The notes: generated by a model from the sequence alone, not told the origin. 64,000 nt of DNA from Pseudovibrio brasiliensis (GCF_018282095.1 NZ_CP074126.1:1870501-1934500), one strand, 5' to 3'. Positions 1 to 9,511 are shown, counted from the stretch's first letter. Numbers and translations: made by a program.

Positions 1-1
1 T

Positions 2-787
2 GAAGGAGAAATCCTAAAGCAGCTGGCTCAAACCCATGCTGATGAAGCGGGTGAAGATGCCGTGATGACACGCCTTGTTTTCGCTGAGGTGAAAAAAGGT
101 GAAGCTGCGGCGAAGGTCGAAGAAAAAGGCGTTTCAGAGCAGGTTGAAGAAACCGAAAAAACGCTGAAGATTGAGATTGTCGAGGCAGAACCGACTCCGA
201 CAGAGCCTGTATCCGAACCAATCGAAGTTGCTCAGACGGAACCTGAAACTCTCGCAATGGTCCCTGCAGCTAAGCCAACTGAAGCAACTCAGGGTGCGGA
301 GTCCGGTGATGATGAAGACGACGAAGGTGATAAACAGCTCGTCTCTATCGCAAACTCTGTTGGGGCTGCACTGGATGGCCTAAAGACGGGTGCGAGTATT
401 GAGTTTACGCATTCCCGTGATGGTGTATTGATCCGTATTATGGACAATGACGACTTTGGTATGTTCGCAGTTGGATCTTCAGAGCCGCATCCAGATGTTG
501 TGAAGGCAATGGAAAAGATCGCCAAGGTTCTTGAAGACGAAAACGGTGAGATCGTCATTCGCGGACACACGGATGCACGTCCATTCAAGTCCAAACGCAA
601 TGACAACTGGCGCTTGTCGACAGCTCGTGCACACATGGCCTACTTCATGCTTGTCCGGGGCGGACTTGATGAAAATCGTATCGTTGGTATTGAAGGATAC
701 GCTGATCGCCGTTTGAAGGATGTTGAAGAGCCATACGCACCGCAAAACCGTCGCATTGAAATTATGCTGATGAAAGGGCAGGCCTGA
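2..787 (+). CDS. motB: Flagellar stator protein MotB, 5'-truncated by the window edge
   Basis: The frame is open from base 2, so the start codon and the N-terminal membrane anchor lie upstream; 261 residues are visible. The first half is acidic and rich in Glu, Thr and Pro, as in the long linker of rhizobial MotB. The last 110 or so residues form an OmpA-like peptidoglycan-binding domain, with the GHTDARPF signature, an LSTARA helix and a terminal NRRIEIMLM strand. MotB anchors the proton-driven MotA/MotB stator to the cell wall. Its stop codon overlaps the motC start (TGATG), which indicates translational coupling. The identity is firm because of the domain and the motC-fliK neighbourhood. 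Confidence 0.93.
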   Translation, partial: EGEILKQLAQTHADEAGEDAVMTRLVFAEVKKGEAAAKVEEKGVSEQVEETEKTLKIEIVEAEPTPTEPVSEPIEVAQTEPETLAMVPAAKPTEATQGAESGDDEDDEGDKQLVSIANSVGAALDGLKTGASIEFTHSRDGVLIRIMDNDDFGMFAVGSSEPHPDVVKAMEKIAKVLEDENGEIVIRGHTDARPFKSKRNDNWRLSTARAHMAYFMLVRGGLDENRIVGIEGYADRRLKDVEEPYAPQNRRIEIMLMKGQA

Positions 788-2025
788 TGCCAGTGAGAAC
801 TGCAAGACGTACTGGTACTTCTCTCCTGAAATCAGCTTTGCTCTCTGCTGGCCTGCTTGTGGCTGCCGCTCCTCTCGCAATGGCACCGCGGCCTGTATCT
901 GCACAGATGGTTTCAACGGCTGACCCAGATCTGATGGTTCTGGAGCTGCAGATCCTCCAGGATGAGATCATTAAGGGTAACCTTGAAGCGTACAACCTCC
1001 TGCAGCCATCGCTTATCGTCATCGGCCGCCGTTTCCTTCGGCTGGATCGCGAGTTGTGGAAGCAGGAGAAGAATTCCCGAGCTGCAATCTCATTCATGCT
1101 CAGTGGTGGTTCCGGATCTGTCTTTCAGGAACTTGCGGTGCAGGGCGTTGTGTTTAATGCAGATCCGAACCTGTTTGCAGGCGCGATGGCCTACTCGCAG
1201 GGCAATCGCCAGATGGCGCTGAACCTGCTGCTGAAGGTCGACCCGCTCACGCTTCCGGTTGCGGTTGCTGGACAGGTAGCACTGGCGCAAGCAATTCTGA
1301 TCTCTAACAACGATCCTGCTGGAGCGCAGCGCTATTTTGATCTCGCGCGCCTCATGATGCCAGGAACGCTGGTTGAAGAAAGTGCGCTTCGCAGGCAAGC
1401 GCCAATGGTCGCTGAGCTAGGAGATACTCAAAAGTTCGAGCGCCTGTCTCGCCGTTATCTCTTTCAGTACAGCACCTCCGTATTCGCATCTGAGTTTCGC
1501 GATACTGTTGCCGATGTGATCAGCGGATCGGAGTACCTGAAGAAAGAAGATGAATGGGATCGCGTTTTCCAGTTGGTCTCAGAGTTTGATTCTGAATCTC
1601 AGAACATTCTCCTGCTTCGTTTGGCAAAAGCGGCCTTGATCAGCGGAAACACTGCATTTGCGGTCAAGGGCAGCGAAGCTTTTCTGGAGCACGGCTCGGA
1701 TAACGCTGAACAGATTAATGAAGCGAAGCTCTATCTGTCTGCTGCAAAAGCTTCTGGTGAAGATTGGGAAGAGGCGATCACAGGTTTGGTTGATGTGAAA
1801 ACGACGGATCTAAGCCCCGAAAATCAACTGCTTCAGATCAGCGCTATTGCAATGGCAAATACCATTCGAGAATGGCCACAGCCAGAAACACCGGATGCTT
1901 CCGAGTATGTTCCTTATGTCCCCAAGGTTGGGCTGAAGAGCAAACTTCACAATGAAGACGTTCTGAATCCTTTCGAAGATGCACTGAATGATGCCGATGA
2001 GGCACTGAAAGAGGCCGAGTTTTGA
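787..2025 (+). CDS. motC: Flagellar motility protein MotC
   Basis: This is a 412-residue protein with a cleavable-looking signal peptide: a basic start, then a hydrophobic stretch ending near residue 40 at VSAQM. MotC is a periplasmic protein of rhizobial flagellar motors that acts with MotB and is needed for full swimming. The body is helical with tetratricopeptide-like pairs and has no enzyme motif. It overlaps motB by one base and fliK by one base. The call rests mainly on its position between motB and fliK, its length and its export signal. A MotC-family match is expected. Confidence 0.88.
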   Translation: MPVRTARRTGTSLLKSALLSAGLLVAAAPLAMAPRPVSAQMVSTADPDLMVLELQILQDEIIKGNLEAYNLLQPSLIVIGRRFLRLDRELWKQEKNSRAAISFMLSGGSGSVFQELAVQGVVFNADPNLFAGAMAYSQGNRQMALNLLLKVDPLTLPVAVAGQVALAQAILISNNDPAGAQRYFDLARLMMPGTLVEESALRRQAPMVAELGDTQKFERLSRRYLFQYSTSVFASEFRDTVADVISGSEYLKKEDEWDRVFQLVSEFDSESQNILLLRLAKAALISGNTAFAVKGSEAFLEHGSDNAEQINEAKLYLSAAKASGEDWEEAITGLVDVKTTDLSPENQLLQISAIAMANTIREWPQPETPDASEYVPYVPKVGLKSKLHNEDVLNPFEDALNDADEALKEAEF

Positions 2026-3380
2026 TGAATACCACTCTTCCAAACATTGATCGTAGTGCACCTGTGAAAGACGCATCAGAAGCGCGCAAGGATGCGGCCC
2101 GCAACGATAATGATAACGGCAAGGATCGTTTTGATAAGGTCATCGATAAGGTTCGTGATGACCGTAAAGTCCCTGAGCGCCGCAATCCTGCTGATGACCG
2201 AAAAGCAAACGCTGCTGACGAAAAAAGCGCATCAACTGGATCTGAAGAGACCGAAGCCTCAGATGCGTTGAAGCAGCTGATCAAGAAGGCAAGTTCGAAC
2301 ACAGCTGGTGAGAATACCGCTCAGATGCCAGATGGAGCGAAAGACGCTGGCGTAAGCGGAGAAAATCTGCCAGATCCGACTGAAGAGTTGGCAGCTAAGC
2401 AGCTTGTGGCAAATGCAATCATGACTGCTGAGCAAAAAGCCGGCCTGCAGATGAGTGCGGTCACAGGTCTTGTGAATGCCAGGGGGGCGGCCTCTGCGGA
2501 TAAAACAAGCGCGATGGCACAGGTGTTGAATGCACTGGGTACGCGTGATCAAAAAGCTTTAAATGGTGATGTTCAAACGTCTGCATCTAAGTCAGATACT
2601 GAGGCTGTTAAACAGGGTGCGACGGCTAACAGCGATATAAAGTCAGGCATACCATCTGCAAAGCTGGACAGCAGTGGTGCCATCAACTTGCCAAAGAATG
2701 ATGGCCTCACAGTCGGCAACAAGCAAACACCTGCTGAATTCCTTCTAAAACAGGGAATGCCTCAGCCTGAGGCCTCTGTGAACCAGAATGCTGGTAAGGC
2801 TGCAGGTGGCGAAGTTAAGGTTGTGAGTGTTGAAACACATCTGCCACCAGCTGATATGGGTCGCCCCGTACATCAGGTTGCAAGTGTACTGACAAAGCAG
2901 CTGCCAGCTGCCGCATCAGCAGCCAAAGCAGCTCAAGAAGTCTTAGCACAAATCGCTGAGGCGCAGGCTGCAAAGCCAATGAAGGCGCTCGAAATCCAGC
3001 TACGCCCGGATAATCTTGGTGTCGTCCGCGCGAACATTCAGATGCGCGGTGGCGAGCTGGAAATTTCCCTTATCACCAGCACTCAGGAAGCTGCTGATAT
3101 GTTGAAAGGGGATCGTCAGGCATTAGCACGTGTGCTTCAGGATGCCGGTTATCGTACTGAGACACAGAACATCACCGTCAACTTCAAAGACGAGATGTCT
3201 GACCAGATGCGCCAGCCAGGTCAAAACCAGGAGCGTTTTGGCCGAGGCAACAACAGTGACAGTGAAGCAGGCGAGGGCGGTTCTCAGCAAAACTGGGATG
3301 AGCAACCTCAGGCAGAGTTTGCCGGAACAGGGCAGAATGAACCGAACACTCAAGATCTTCGCAGCGGCATCTATCTGTAG
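2025..3380 (+). CDS. fliK: Flagellar hook-length control protein FliK (rhizobial MotD)
   Basis: This protein of about 451 residues has a long polar, low-complexity N-terminal two thirds and a folded C-terminal Flg_hook domain at roughly residues 310-400, containing LEIQLRPDNLG and a GGELEISL strand. FliK measures the hook and switches export specificity from hook to filament; in rhizobia it was first called MotD. I chose the ATG at 2025, which overlaps the motC stop as TGATG; a TTG at 2022 is the alternative. The tail is Gln, Asn and Asp rich. The 3' end overlaps the next gene by 44 bases in another frame. Confidence 0.86.
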   Translation: MNTTLPNIDRSAPVKDASEARKDAARNDNDNGKDRFDKVIDKVRDDRKVPERRNPADDRKANAADEKSASTGSEETEASDALKQLIKKASSNTAGENTAQMPDGAKDAGVSGENLPDPTEELAAKQLVANAIMTAEQKAGLQMSAVTGLVNARGAASADKTSAMAQVLNALGTRDQKALNGDVQTSASKSDTEAVKQGATANSDIKSGIPSAKLDSSGAINLPKNDGLTVGNKQTPAEFLLKQGMPQPEASVNQNAGKAAGGEVKVVSVETHLPPADMGRPVHQVASVLTKQLPAAASAAKAAQEVLAQIAEAQAAKPMKALEIQLRPDNLGVVRANIQMRGGELEISLITSTQEAADMLKGDRQALARVLQDAGYRTETQNITVNFKDEMSDQMRQPGQNQERFGRGNNSDSEAGEGGSQQNWDEQPQAEFAGTGQNEPNTQDLRSGIYL

Positions 3381-3912
3381 TCTCCTGGCAGTCTCTGCTC
3401 ATGCAAGCGGCAAGAAGACTGCCATTCGGCTCTGCGAACGTCAAATGCAACAGGCGGCACAAAAATACGACGTGCCGCTTGGCATCCTGTATGCGGTTGG
3501 TCTGACTGAGACTGGCCGCAAAAACTCCCTGCATCCTTATGCCCTTAACATCGCAGGGAAAGCCTACTTTGCTGACAGTGCAACTGAAGCGCTAGCAGCA
3601 ATCAAAAGATCCCGCAATCGAGGCGTAAAGCTGATTGATGTTGGCTGCATGCAGATCAATATTTATTATCACCTCGATAAGTTTCAGGATCTCAAAGCGA
3701 TGCTGGATCCCACCCAGAATGTGGGGTACGCGGCAAGGTTCCTTTCCGAGCTGAAACAGCGTGAGAAAAGCTGGACAATGGCGGTCGCCAGATACCATGC
3801 AGGGCCCAACAACAATCCCGCACAAAAACGCTATGTCTGCCGTGTTATCAAGAACATCGTTGCTTCAGGCTATGGTCGCTGGACGCCGAACTCATTAAAA
3901 TTTTGTAAATAA
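3337..3912 (+). CDS. Exported lytic transglycosylase of the flagellar cluster
   Basis: The protein has 191 residues. The first 23 form a signal peptide (MNRTLKIFAAAS, ending AHASG). An SLT-type domain follows, with the catalytic Glu at about residue 58 in VGLTETG, the GCMQIN motif and an ARYHAGPN motif. Such enzymes cleave glycan strands and locally open peptidoglycan so that the flagellar rod can pass. The frame is open further upstream, but the ATG at 3337 gives the signal peptide at the exact N-terminus, so I chose it although it lies inside fliK. Rhizobial flagellar clusters carry a transglycosylase at this position. Confidence 0.85.
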   Translation: MNRTLKIFAAASICSLLAVSAHASGKKTAIRLCERQMQQAAQKYDVPLGILYAVGLTETGRKNSLHPYALNIAGKAYFADSATEALAAIKRSRNRGVKLIDVGCMQINIYYHLDKFQDLKAMLDPTQNVGYAARFLSELKQREKSWTMAVARYHAGPNNNPAQKRYVCRVIKNIVASGYGRWTPNSLKFCK

Positions 3913-4001
3913 TTCAACGGGTTTCGGGTCAGGCTCAGACAAGATTAACAAGCTTTACTGCGATGAGTTAATTTTGCAATTGATGTAGCCAGGAGCAGAC
4001 C

Positions 4002-5234
4002 ATGGGCCTCTACGGAATTATGAATACCAGCGTGTCAGGTATGAACGCGCAGTCGAACAAACTCTCAACTGTCGCGGACAATATCTCCAACGCCAATACC
4101 GTAGGCTACAAACGCTACAAAACAGCATTCTCTTCCCTCGTCGGTTCTGGTGGTAGCTCAGGACACGAGTCTGGCATTGTGAACACAACTGTTGTTCAAA
4201 CCGTCCGCCAACAAGGCGCCTTCAACTTCACCTCTCGCGGTACTGATCTGGCGATCAACGGTAATGGATTCTTTCAGGTGCAAGATCCGCAAGGTGGTAC
4301 CTATTATACTCGAGCAGGTGACTTCGTTCTTGATAAGAACGGTCAGATGGTGAATTCTGGTGGGTATAAACTGTTATCTGCCGGTGGAGCTCCAGTTACA
4401 GTCGATCTTAATACGCCTGTGTGGCAGGCAAGCAATGAAGGCGAGTTGGGCGTTAACTTGGCTTCAAATACGGTTGCGCCGATACCGGCTCCAGGGTCAG
4501 GTATTCCAACTGGTTTTGATTATAAGACCTCAATCAGCACGTTTGATCAGAATGGTAATGCTGTAAAAATTGACATTGTATACACTAAGCAGACGGAAAC
4601 GACTGACCCTGTTACTGGTGATGTTACCGGTTCTACTTGGCTTGTTGAAGCCATGGATGAGGCAGGTAACAAGATTGACCCAACTGCTCCTCCAACACCT
4701 GCTGCTTCTGGTGAAGTGACTTTGCAGTTTGATGGTGATGGTAAGCTGTCTGCCGGTTCTCCAACTGACTTTCTGTTTAAAGTCCCGAATGGTGAAGTTG
4801 TAACGTTGGATTTGAGTAAGACCGTAACCGCAGGTGAGAAGTTTAGTGTCAACAAGGTTGATGTTAATGGATATAAGCCGTCAACCATCCAAAACATTCG
4901 CATTGAATCTGATGGTCGTGTTTTTGGTGTTTATGGAAGTAGTGCAGAGAAGCTACTCGATCAAATTCAGATCGTGAACTTCTCGAACCCAGATGGCTTG
5001 CAGGCGAAAAGCGGTAACGTTTATGCCGCAACGGACGCGTCTGGCGATCCTGCTGTTGGGTTCCCTGGAGATAATGGATTTGGTTCGCTTTACTCCGGAG
5101 CTGTCGAAGGCTCTAACGTAGATCTTGCTGCTGAACTGACTGAAATGGTTCAGGCGCAGCGAACCTATAGTGCGAACACGAAAGTGTTCAATGCAAGTTC
5201 AGAGCTCCTTCAAGAGCTGAATAACTTACGCTAA
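4002..5234 (+). CDS. flgE: Flagellar hook protein FlgE
   Basis: The protein has 410 residues. The N-terminus carries the rod-hook signature (SGMNAQSNKLSTVADNISNA, NTVGYKR), which forms the D0 helix. The C-terminus carries the matching helix, with LTEMVQAQRTYSANTKVF. The variable D1-D2 middle lies between. FlgE polymerises into the hook. A Shine-Dalgarno sequence (CAGGAG) lies eight bases before the ATG. Only 89 bases separate it from the transglycosylase gene; in Sinorhizobium the activator gene ftcR lies at this position, and here it is absent. Confidence 0.96.
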   Translation: MGLYGIMNTSVSGMNAQSNKLSTVADNISNANTVGYKRYKTAFSSLVGSGGSSGHESGIVNTTVVQTVRQQGAFNFTSRGTDLAINGNGFFQVQDPQGGTYYTRAGDFVLDKNGQMVNSGGYKLLSAGGAPVTVDLNTPVWQASNEGELGVNLASNTVAPIPAPGSGIPTGFDYKTSISTFDQNGNAVKIDIVYTKQTETTDPVTGDVTGSTWLVEAMDEAGNKIDPTAPPTPAASGEVTLQFDGDGKLSAGSPTDFLFKVPNGEVVTLDLSKTVTAGEKFSVNKVDVNGYKPSTIQNIRIESDGRVFGVYGSSAEKLLDQIQIVNFSNPDGLQAKSGNVYAATDASGDPAVGFPGDNGFGSLYSGAVEGSNVDLAAELTEMVQAQRTYSANTKVFNASSELLQELNNLR

Positions 5235-5244
5235 GGGCGCTGAT

Positions 5245-6687
5245 ATGTCTCTTACCTCCGCAATGCTCACGGCGCAATCCTCCATCGCAGCACGCTCTGC
5301 TGAGATGGCGATTGCGTCGCGCAATGTCGCTAATGTCAATAATCCAGGCTATACGCGCCAAGAAGCCGTAGTCCAGAATATTGTCAGCGATACTGGCTCA
5401 GTTGTTTATGTTTCTCATGCGTCGCGGATGGTCAATCAGGCGGCGTTTAAGGCTACTCTGAAGACCGGAAGTTCAGCTATCGCCTCAGGGTCATATGCCA
5501 ACATGTTGGATCAACTTAATCCATCTGGGCAGGTGCCATTTGGTTCGAATGTTGCATCTGGTATTGGTACGCTGAACGAAGCACTGGTTTCGTATGGTAA
5601 TGATCCGTCAAATCAGGTTTTGGGTCAGTCTGTCATAAACTCAGCTAATGCACTCGTTGATGATCTGAAGCAGTCTGCTGAGTCACTGGAAGATACACGC
5701 CTGGAAGCTGATGCAGCTATGGGCCGGGCCGTTGATAACATCAATACGATTCTTTCAGACCTTGAAGATGTTAATGACAAAATCATTTCAGGTTCAAGCG
5801 CTGGTAGAGATGTAAATAGCCTTATGGATCAGAGAGACGAAATGCTTCGAGTTCTCTCTGAGGAAATTGGTATTACTGTCCTTGATCAAGATAACAATGG
5901 TGTGGCGGTCTATACCGACAGTGGTGTAACACTCTTTGAGAAAGTTGCTCGAGAAGTTTCATTTGATACATCTCTTTCGCTTGGGTCGGGCGAGGTCGGA
6001 AATAACATCTTAGTTGATGGTATTGCTGTGGCTGGTCCTGGAGCGACATTGCCAGTTTCTGGTGGTGCGATAGCCGGTTACTCCAAAATTCGCGATAACA
6101 CTCTCGTCACAATGCAAACGCAACTTGATGAAACAGCCAAAGCTCTGGTGGAGGCTTTTCAGGAGTATGAACCTGCACCGGGTACAGGCTCCGGTGATGG
6201 TTTGTTTACTTTTGGCGCAGGTACTGGGGACCTGATCAGTCGTTTGAAAGTGCGAGCTGCAGTAGATCCTGCTCAAGGTGGTGATGTGAAGCTGCTGCGC
6301 GATGGCGGTATTAATGGGCCGACTTATAAGCATAACACTGGCGATAATGCTGGTTACTCTGATCTATTGAAAAGCTATGAAGCAGCCCTCAATGAGGAAC
6401 GTGCTTTCGATCCAGCCTCAGGTGTAAATCCGACGTCAACCTTAAAGGATTTTGCAGCTAACACCGTAAGTTGGTTTAGTGCTGAGCGTAAGACTGCAAC
6501 TGAAACTTCTACACTTGATGCGTCGGCATTCAGCTCTAACGCACAGATGCTCTCCAATAAGACAGGTGTGAACATCGACACTGAGATGCAGCGTCTTTTG
6601 ACGATCGAAACAGCTTATTCTGCGTCTGCACGATTAATGACGGCTGTTGATCGGATGTTCCAAGAGTTGTTGGGAGCGGTGAGATAA
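5245..6687 (+). CDS. flgK: Flagellar hook-associated protein 1, FlgK
   Basis: The protein has 480 residues. It has an FlgK-type N-terminal helix with the NVANVNNPGYTRQ motif at residues 28-40, and a C-terminal D0 helix with GVNIDTEMQRLLTIETAYSA. FlgK is the first junction protein between hook and filament. It starts ten bases after flgE, so the two are cotranscribed. The family is unambiguous. Confidence 0.95.
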   Translation: MSLTSAMLTAQSSIAARSAEMAIASRNVANVNNPGYTRQEAVVQNIVSDTGSVVYVSHASRMVNQAAFKATLKTGSSAIASGSYANMLDQLNPSGQVPFGSNVASGIGTLNEALVSYGNDPSNQVLGQSVINSANALVDDLKQSAESLEDTRLEADAAMGRAVDNINTILSDLEDVNDKIISGSSAGRDVNSLMDQRDEMLRVLSEEIGITVLDQDNNGVAVYTDSGVTLFEKVAREVSFDTSLSLGSGEVGNNILVDGIAVAGPGATLPVSGGAIAGYSKIRDNTLVTMQTQLDETAKALVEAFQEYEPAPGTGSGDGLFTFGAGTGDLISRLKVRAAVDPAQGGDVKLLRDGGINGPTYKHNTGDNAGYSDLLKSYEAALNEERAFDPASGVNPTSTLKDFAANTVSWFSAERKTATETSTLDASAFSSNAQMLSNKTGVNIDTEMQRLLTIETAYSASARLMTAVDRMFQELLGAVR

Positions 6688-6689
6688 TT

Positions 6690-7751
6690 ATGGTTTACAC
6701 AGTATCTACATTATCTAGTTCAATCCGGCTCTCTGATTATTTAACCGAGCAGCGCGCGCGGCTCGATAAAGCGGTCATTGAAAATGCTTCTAAGAAGCAC
6801 GCTGACATGGGTTTGGCGTTGGGAGCGCAGACCGGCGCAACAACTTCTTTTCGCTCGGAATACTCACAGCTAGAAAGTCAGTTGGATACAAACCGTCAGT
6901 TGGTCACTCGACTTGATGTGATGAACACTGCGTTGGACAACATTCACGAGAGTAATGCTGACTTCCGTTCTGATCTTATTGCTTTGAAAAGCAACTCCAA
7001 CAATCTGAAAACAGCTTCCAATCTCGCATATACTGAACTGGATAAACTCACTAACGCTCTCAACACAAACGTGAGCGGTGTTTATGTGTTTGGTGGGATT
7101 AACACAGGGACTGCGCCCGTAAACGACTTTAAAAGTCTGCCAGGTGGACCTGAAGTCCAGGTTGAACAAGCTTTCCAAACGTTCTTTGGACATTCCATTG
7201 ATGATCCTGCAACAGAGGCCATTCCTGCGAAGGGTGATCCTGCTGGTAATGACTGGGAGACTTTTCTAGATAGTGCAGGATTTAAAGACATCTTTGGTGC
7301 GGATTGGACGACACACTGGTCCTCGGCAACTGACGAAAAGATGACGTCCACGATTGAAAATGGTGTGACGACTACCGGCTCAGGCTCTGCAAATGAAAAG
7401 GCATTTGGTGAGTTGGCCGAAGGACTCTCTATTGTTGCAGTGTTTGGTAAGCTCAATCTCAACACTGAGGCTGAGAAGTTTATCACTGATCGTGCAGTGA
7501 ACAGTTTGAACAGTGGTGTCGATAAAACCATCGTTATCGAAGCGCAAAATGGCGCGATCAAAACGAATGTTGAGCGCACCAACTCAGATATTATCGCTAA
7601 AAAAGACGTTTTGAATATGCGCATCAATGATCTTGAGAACATTGATGAAAACCGCGCAGCAGTAGAGTTGAGCCTTGCTCAGACCCAGCTTGAGGCAACT
7701 TACGCTATTACTGCAAAAATCAAAGACCTGAACATTATGAAGTATCTGTAG
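6690..7751 (+). CDS. flgL: Flagellar hook-associated protein 3, FlgL
   Basis: The protein has 353 residues, with flagellin-like terminal helices and a divergent middle. The N-terminal part contains ESQLDTNRQLVTRLDVMNTALDN-like heptads, and the C-terminal helix contains LSLAQTQLEATYAITAKI. FlgL is the second junction protein, onto which flagellin assembles. It starts two bases after the flgK stop, as in other rhizobial clusters. The divergent core is normal for the family. Confidence 0.92.
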   Translation: MVYTVSTLSSSIRLSDYLTEQRARLDKAVIENASKKHADMGLALGAQTGATTSFRSEYSQLESQLDTNRQLVTRLDVMNTALDNIHESNADFRSDLIALKSNSNNLKTASNLAYTELDKLTNALNTNVSGVYVFGGINTGTAPVNDFKSLPGGPEVQVEQAFQTFFGHSIDDPATEAIPAKGDPAGNDWETFLDSAGFKDIFGADWTTHWSSATDEKMTSTIENGVTTTGSGSANEKAFGELAEGLSIVAVFGKLNLNTEAEKFITDRAVNSLNSGVDKTIVIEAQNGAIKTNVERTNSDIIAKKDVLNMRINDLENIDENRAAVELSLAQTQLEATYAITAKIKDLNIMKYL

Positions 7752-7790
7752 GTGTTTAAGGATACGAGTGAAACACTCTTGGAGTACTGA

Positions 7791-8138
7791 ATGTATCAAA
7801 TGTCATACGCCGAAACGCTCGAGGATTCTTCTGAAGATAGAAGAGGGCAAGAGCGTGAGCTGTTTTCTCTGGTAGTTGCTCAATTGCAGGCTGCAGACGA
7901 GCATGGAAGTGCATCGAGCGAAGCAGCGCAGGCTTTGACCTCAGTTCATCGCCTCTGGAGCATACTGATCAGTGATTTAGGGAGCCCCGAAAATGGGCTT
8001 CCGGCTGAGTTGCGCGCGGATCTGATTTCAATAGGGATCTGGTGTGTCAAACAAGCTGATTTGATCCGTGAGGGGAAGTCTGACGATTTCAAGAGCCTGA
8101 TTGAGATTAATGAACTTGTTCGTGACGGTTTAAGTTAA
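7791..8138 (+). CDS. flaF: Flagellar biosynthesis regulator FlaF
   Basis: This small 115-residue protein begins YQMSYAETLEDSSEDRRGQERELF, which is typical of FlaF. In Caulobacter and rhizobia, FlaF assists flagellin production and secretion and works against FlbT. A GGAG ribosome site lies six bases before the ATG at 7791, which supports this start over a second Met three codons later. It is followed directly by flbT, the usual partner. Confidence 0.92.
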   Translation: MYQMSYAETLEDSSEDRRGQERELFSLVVAQLQAADEHGSASSEAAQALTSVHRLWSILISDLGSPENGLPAELRADLISIGIWCVKQADLIREGKSDDFKSLIEINELVRDGLS

Positions 8139-8153
8139 GCGAGAGGATTACTT

Positions 8154-8606
8154 ATGCGTTTGCACCTAAAAGCAGGTGAGAAAGTATTTATCAATGGCGC
8201 TGTTTTGTCATTTGAGCAAAAGACGTCAGTGAAGCTTTTGAATGACGCAAGTTTTCTTCTTGAAGCTTATGTCATGCAGCCAGAAGACACGACGACGCCA
8301 CTTCGACAGCTATATTTCTATGTTCAGAATGCGTTGATAGACCCTAAAACTGAGTTGGAAAGCCTTCATGGAGCTCTGTTGATGCTTGCGTCAATCCATA
8401 GGGCTGTTGAAAATCCAGAGCTTATTGAAGGGCTAGGGATCGTCGAAAAGAAGATCAAGGATAAGAGATATTTCGACGCTCTTCGCACTTTGAAAAAGCT
8501 CTTCGCTGTTGAGATGGCTATTTGGTCTGATGAGCAGTCGAAGGACGAGAGCGAACAGTCTGAAACCGTTGTTATGCCATTTGCTCGCGCAGTGGGCGAG
8601 AACTAA
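8154..8606 (+). CDS. flbT: Flagellin mRNA regulator FlbT
   Basis: The protein has 150 residues and begins MRLHLKAGEKVFINGAVLSF, characteristic of FlbT. FlbT binds the 5' leader of flagellin mRNA and controls its stability, linking flagellin output to hook completion. A good ribosome site (GAGAGGA) precedes the ATG by six bases. The C-terminal 25 residues are polar and acidic. Adjacency to flaF supports the call. Confidence 0.93.
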   Translation: MRLHLKAGEKVFINGAVLSFEQKTSVKLLNDASFLLEAYVMQPEDTTTPLRQLYFYVQNALIDPKTELESLHGALLMLASIHRAVENPELIEGLGIVEKKIKDKRYFDALRTLKKLFAVEMAIWSDEQSKDESEQSETVVMPFARAVGEN

Positions 8607-8617
8607 AGGAAATTGAG

Positions 8618-9076
8618 ATGAGTGTTGACCCGGTAGGATCCACCAATGGAGCTTCATCCAACGAGCCTGTTTTCAAGCCACAGGGCAGTGAGCAGGCGTA
8701 TTTGGATTACAATGCATTCTTGATGCTTTTCATGGAATCTTTGAAGAGCCAGGATCCGACAGATCCGCTTGATACAGCTGAGTATATGGGCCAGCTGGCT
8801 CAGTTTTCTGCAGTGGAACAGTCCACCAAGACCAATACCCACTTGACGTCGATGCTGCAGCAGCATTCGATCAATCAGGCAAACAATCTGATTGGTGCGA
8901 CTGTTGAAGTGCCGAATGCAGATGGTACTGAGACCACCACCGGTGTGATCAAGTCTGTTCAGATCCTGACAGACGGCTCTATAGCGACCCTTGAAGATGG
9001 TACTAAAGTTGCTCTCGTACCAGGTATTGAGATTTCTCGCCCTCCGGCAGATCCTCAACCTGAAGCTGACGCTTAA
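8618..9076 (+). CDS. flgD: Flagellar hook capping protein FlgD
   Basis: The protein has 152 residues. The conserved FlgD N-terminal segment is present at about residues 30-75 (FLMLFMESLKSQDPTDP followed by EYMGQLAQFSAVEQ). FlgD is the cap under which hook subunits assemble. The protein is short and lacks the C-terminal Ig-like extension of enteric FlgD, which is usual in alphaproteobacteria. The start is preceded by AAAGGA. Confidence 0.93.
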   Translation: MSVDPVGSTNGASSNEPVFKPQGSEQAYLDYNAFLMLFMESLKSQDPTDPLDTAEYMGQLAQFSAVEQSTKTNTHLTSMLQQHSINQANNLIGATVEVPNADGTETTTGVIKSVQILTDGSIATLEDGTKVALVPGIEISRPPADPQPEADA

Positions 9077-9099
9077 GATGGAAGTGAGACCATCCGGCG

Positions 9100-9366
9100 A
9101 TGAATGAGGCAGATGCACTCGATATTGTGCGAACAGCAATTTGGACTGTTATTACAGCGACAGGCCCCGCAGTTGCGGGCGCCATGCTCGTTGGTTTGAT
9201 TATCGCCTTGTTTCAAGCTCTCACGCAAATTCAGGAAATGACACTCACGTTCATTCCCAAGATTGTCGTGATCTTTATTTTGATTGCTATGACCGGACCA
9301 TTTATCGGTTCGCAGATCTTCTCTCTCACTGAGATGGTCTACGGTCGCATTGAGCATGGGTTCTGA
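9100..9366 (+). CDS. fliQ: Flagellar export gate protein FliQ
   Basis: The protein has 88 residues and two membrane segments (about residues 15-40 and 52-78) separated by the FQALTQIQEMTLTFIPKI signature of FliQ. It is part of the FliPQR gate of the type III flagellar export apparatus. It is followed by an intercistronic stem-loop before flhA. Confidence 0.95.
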   Translation: MNEADALDIVRTAIWTVITATGPAVAGAMLVGLIIALFQALTQIQEMTLTFIPKIVVIFILIAMTGPFIGSQIFSLTEMVYGRIEHGF

Positions 9367-9400
9367 TCCCGGCTGTTTCAGCTTTTATTCTTTAAGCGAG

Positions 9401-9428
9401 GAGGGGATAGGTCAACCACGATCCCCTC
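9401..9428 (+). other. Intercistronic stem-loop between fliQ and flhA
   Basis: The arms GAGGGGAT and ATCCCCTC can form eight perfect pairs around a 12-base loop. No T-run follows, so an intrinsic terminator is unlikely. A processing or stability hairpin in the operon mRNA is more plausible. Confidence 0.45.
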
Positions 9429-9511
9429 CAGACCACCCTCACACAAGCTTCCTTCTTCAATGTTTCGGCCTAAGTAGCCGCAGTATGCTTATGCCGAATT
9501 GAAGGGTGCGA

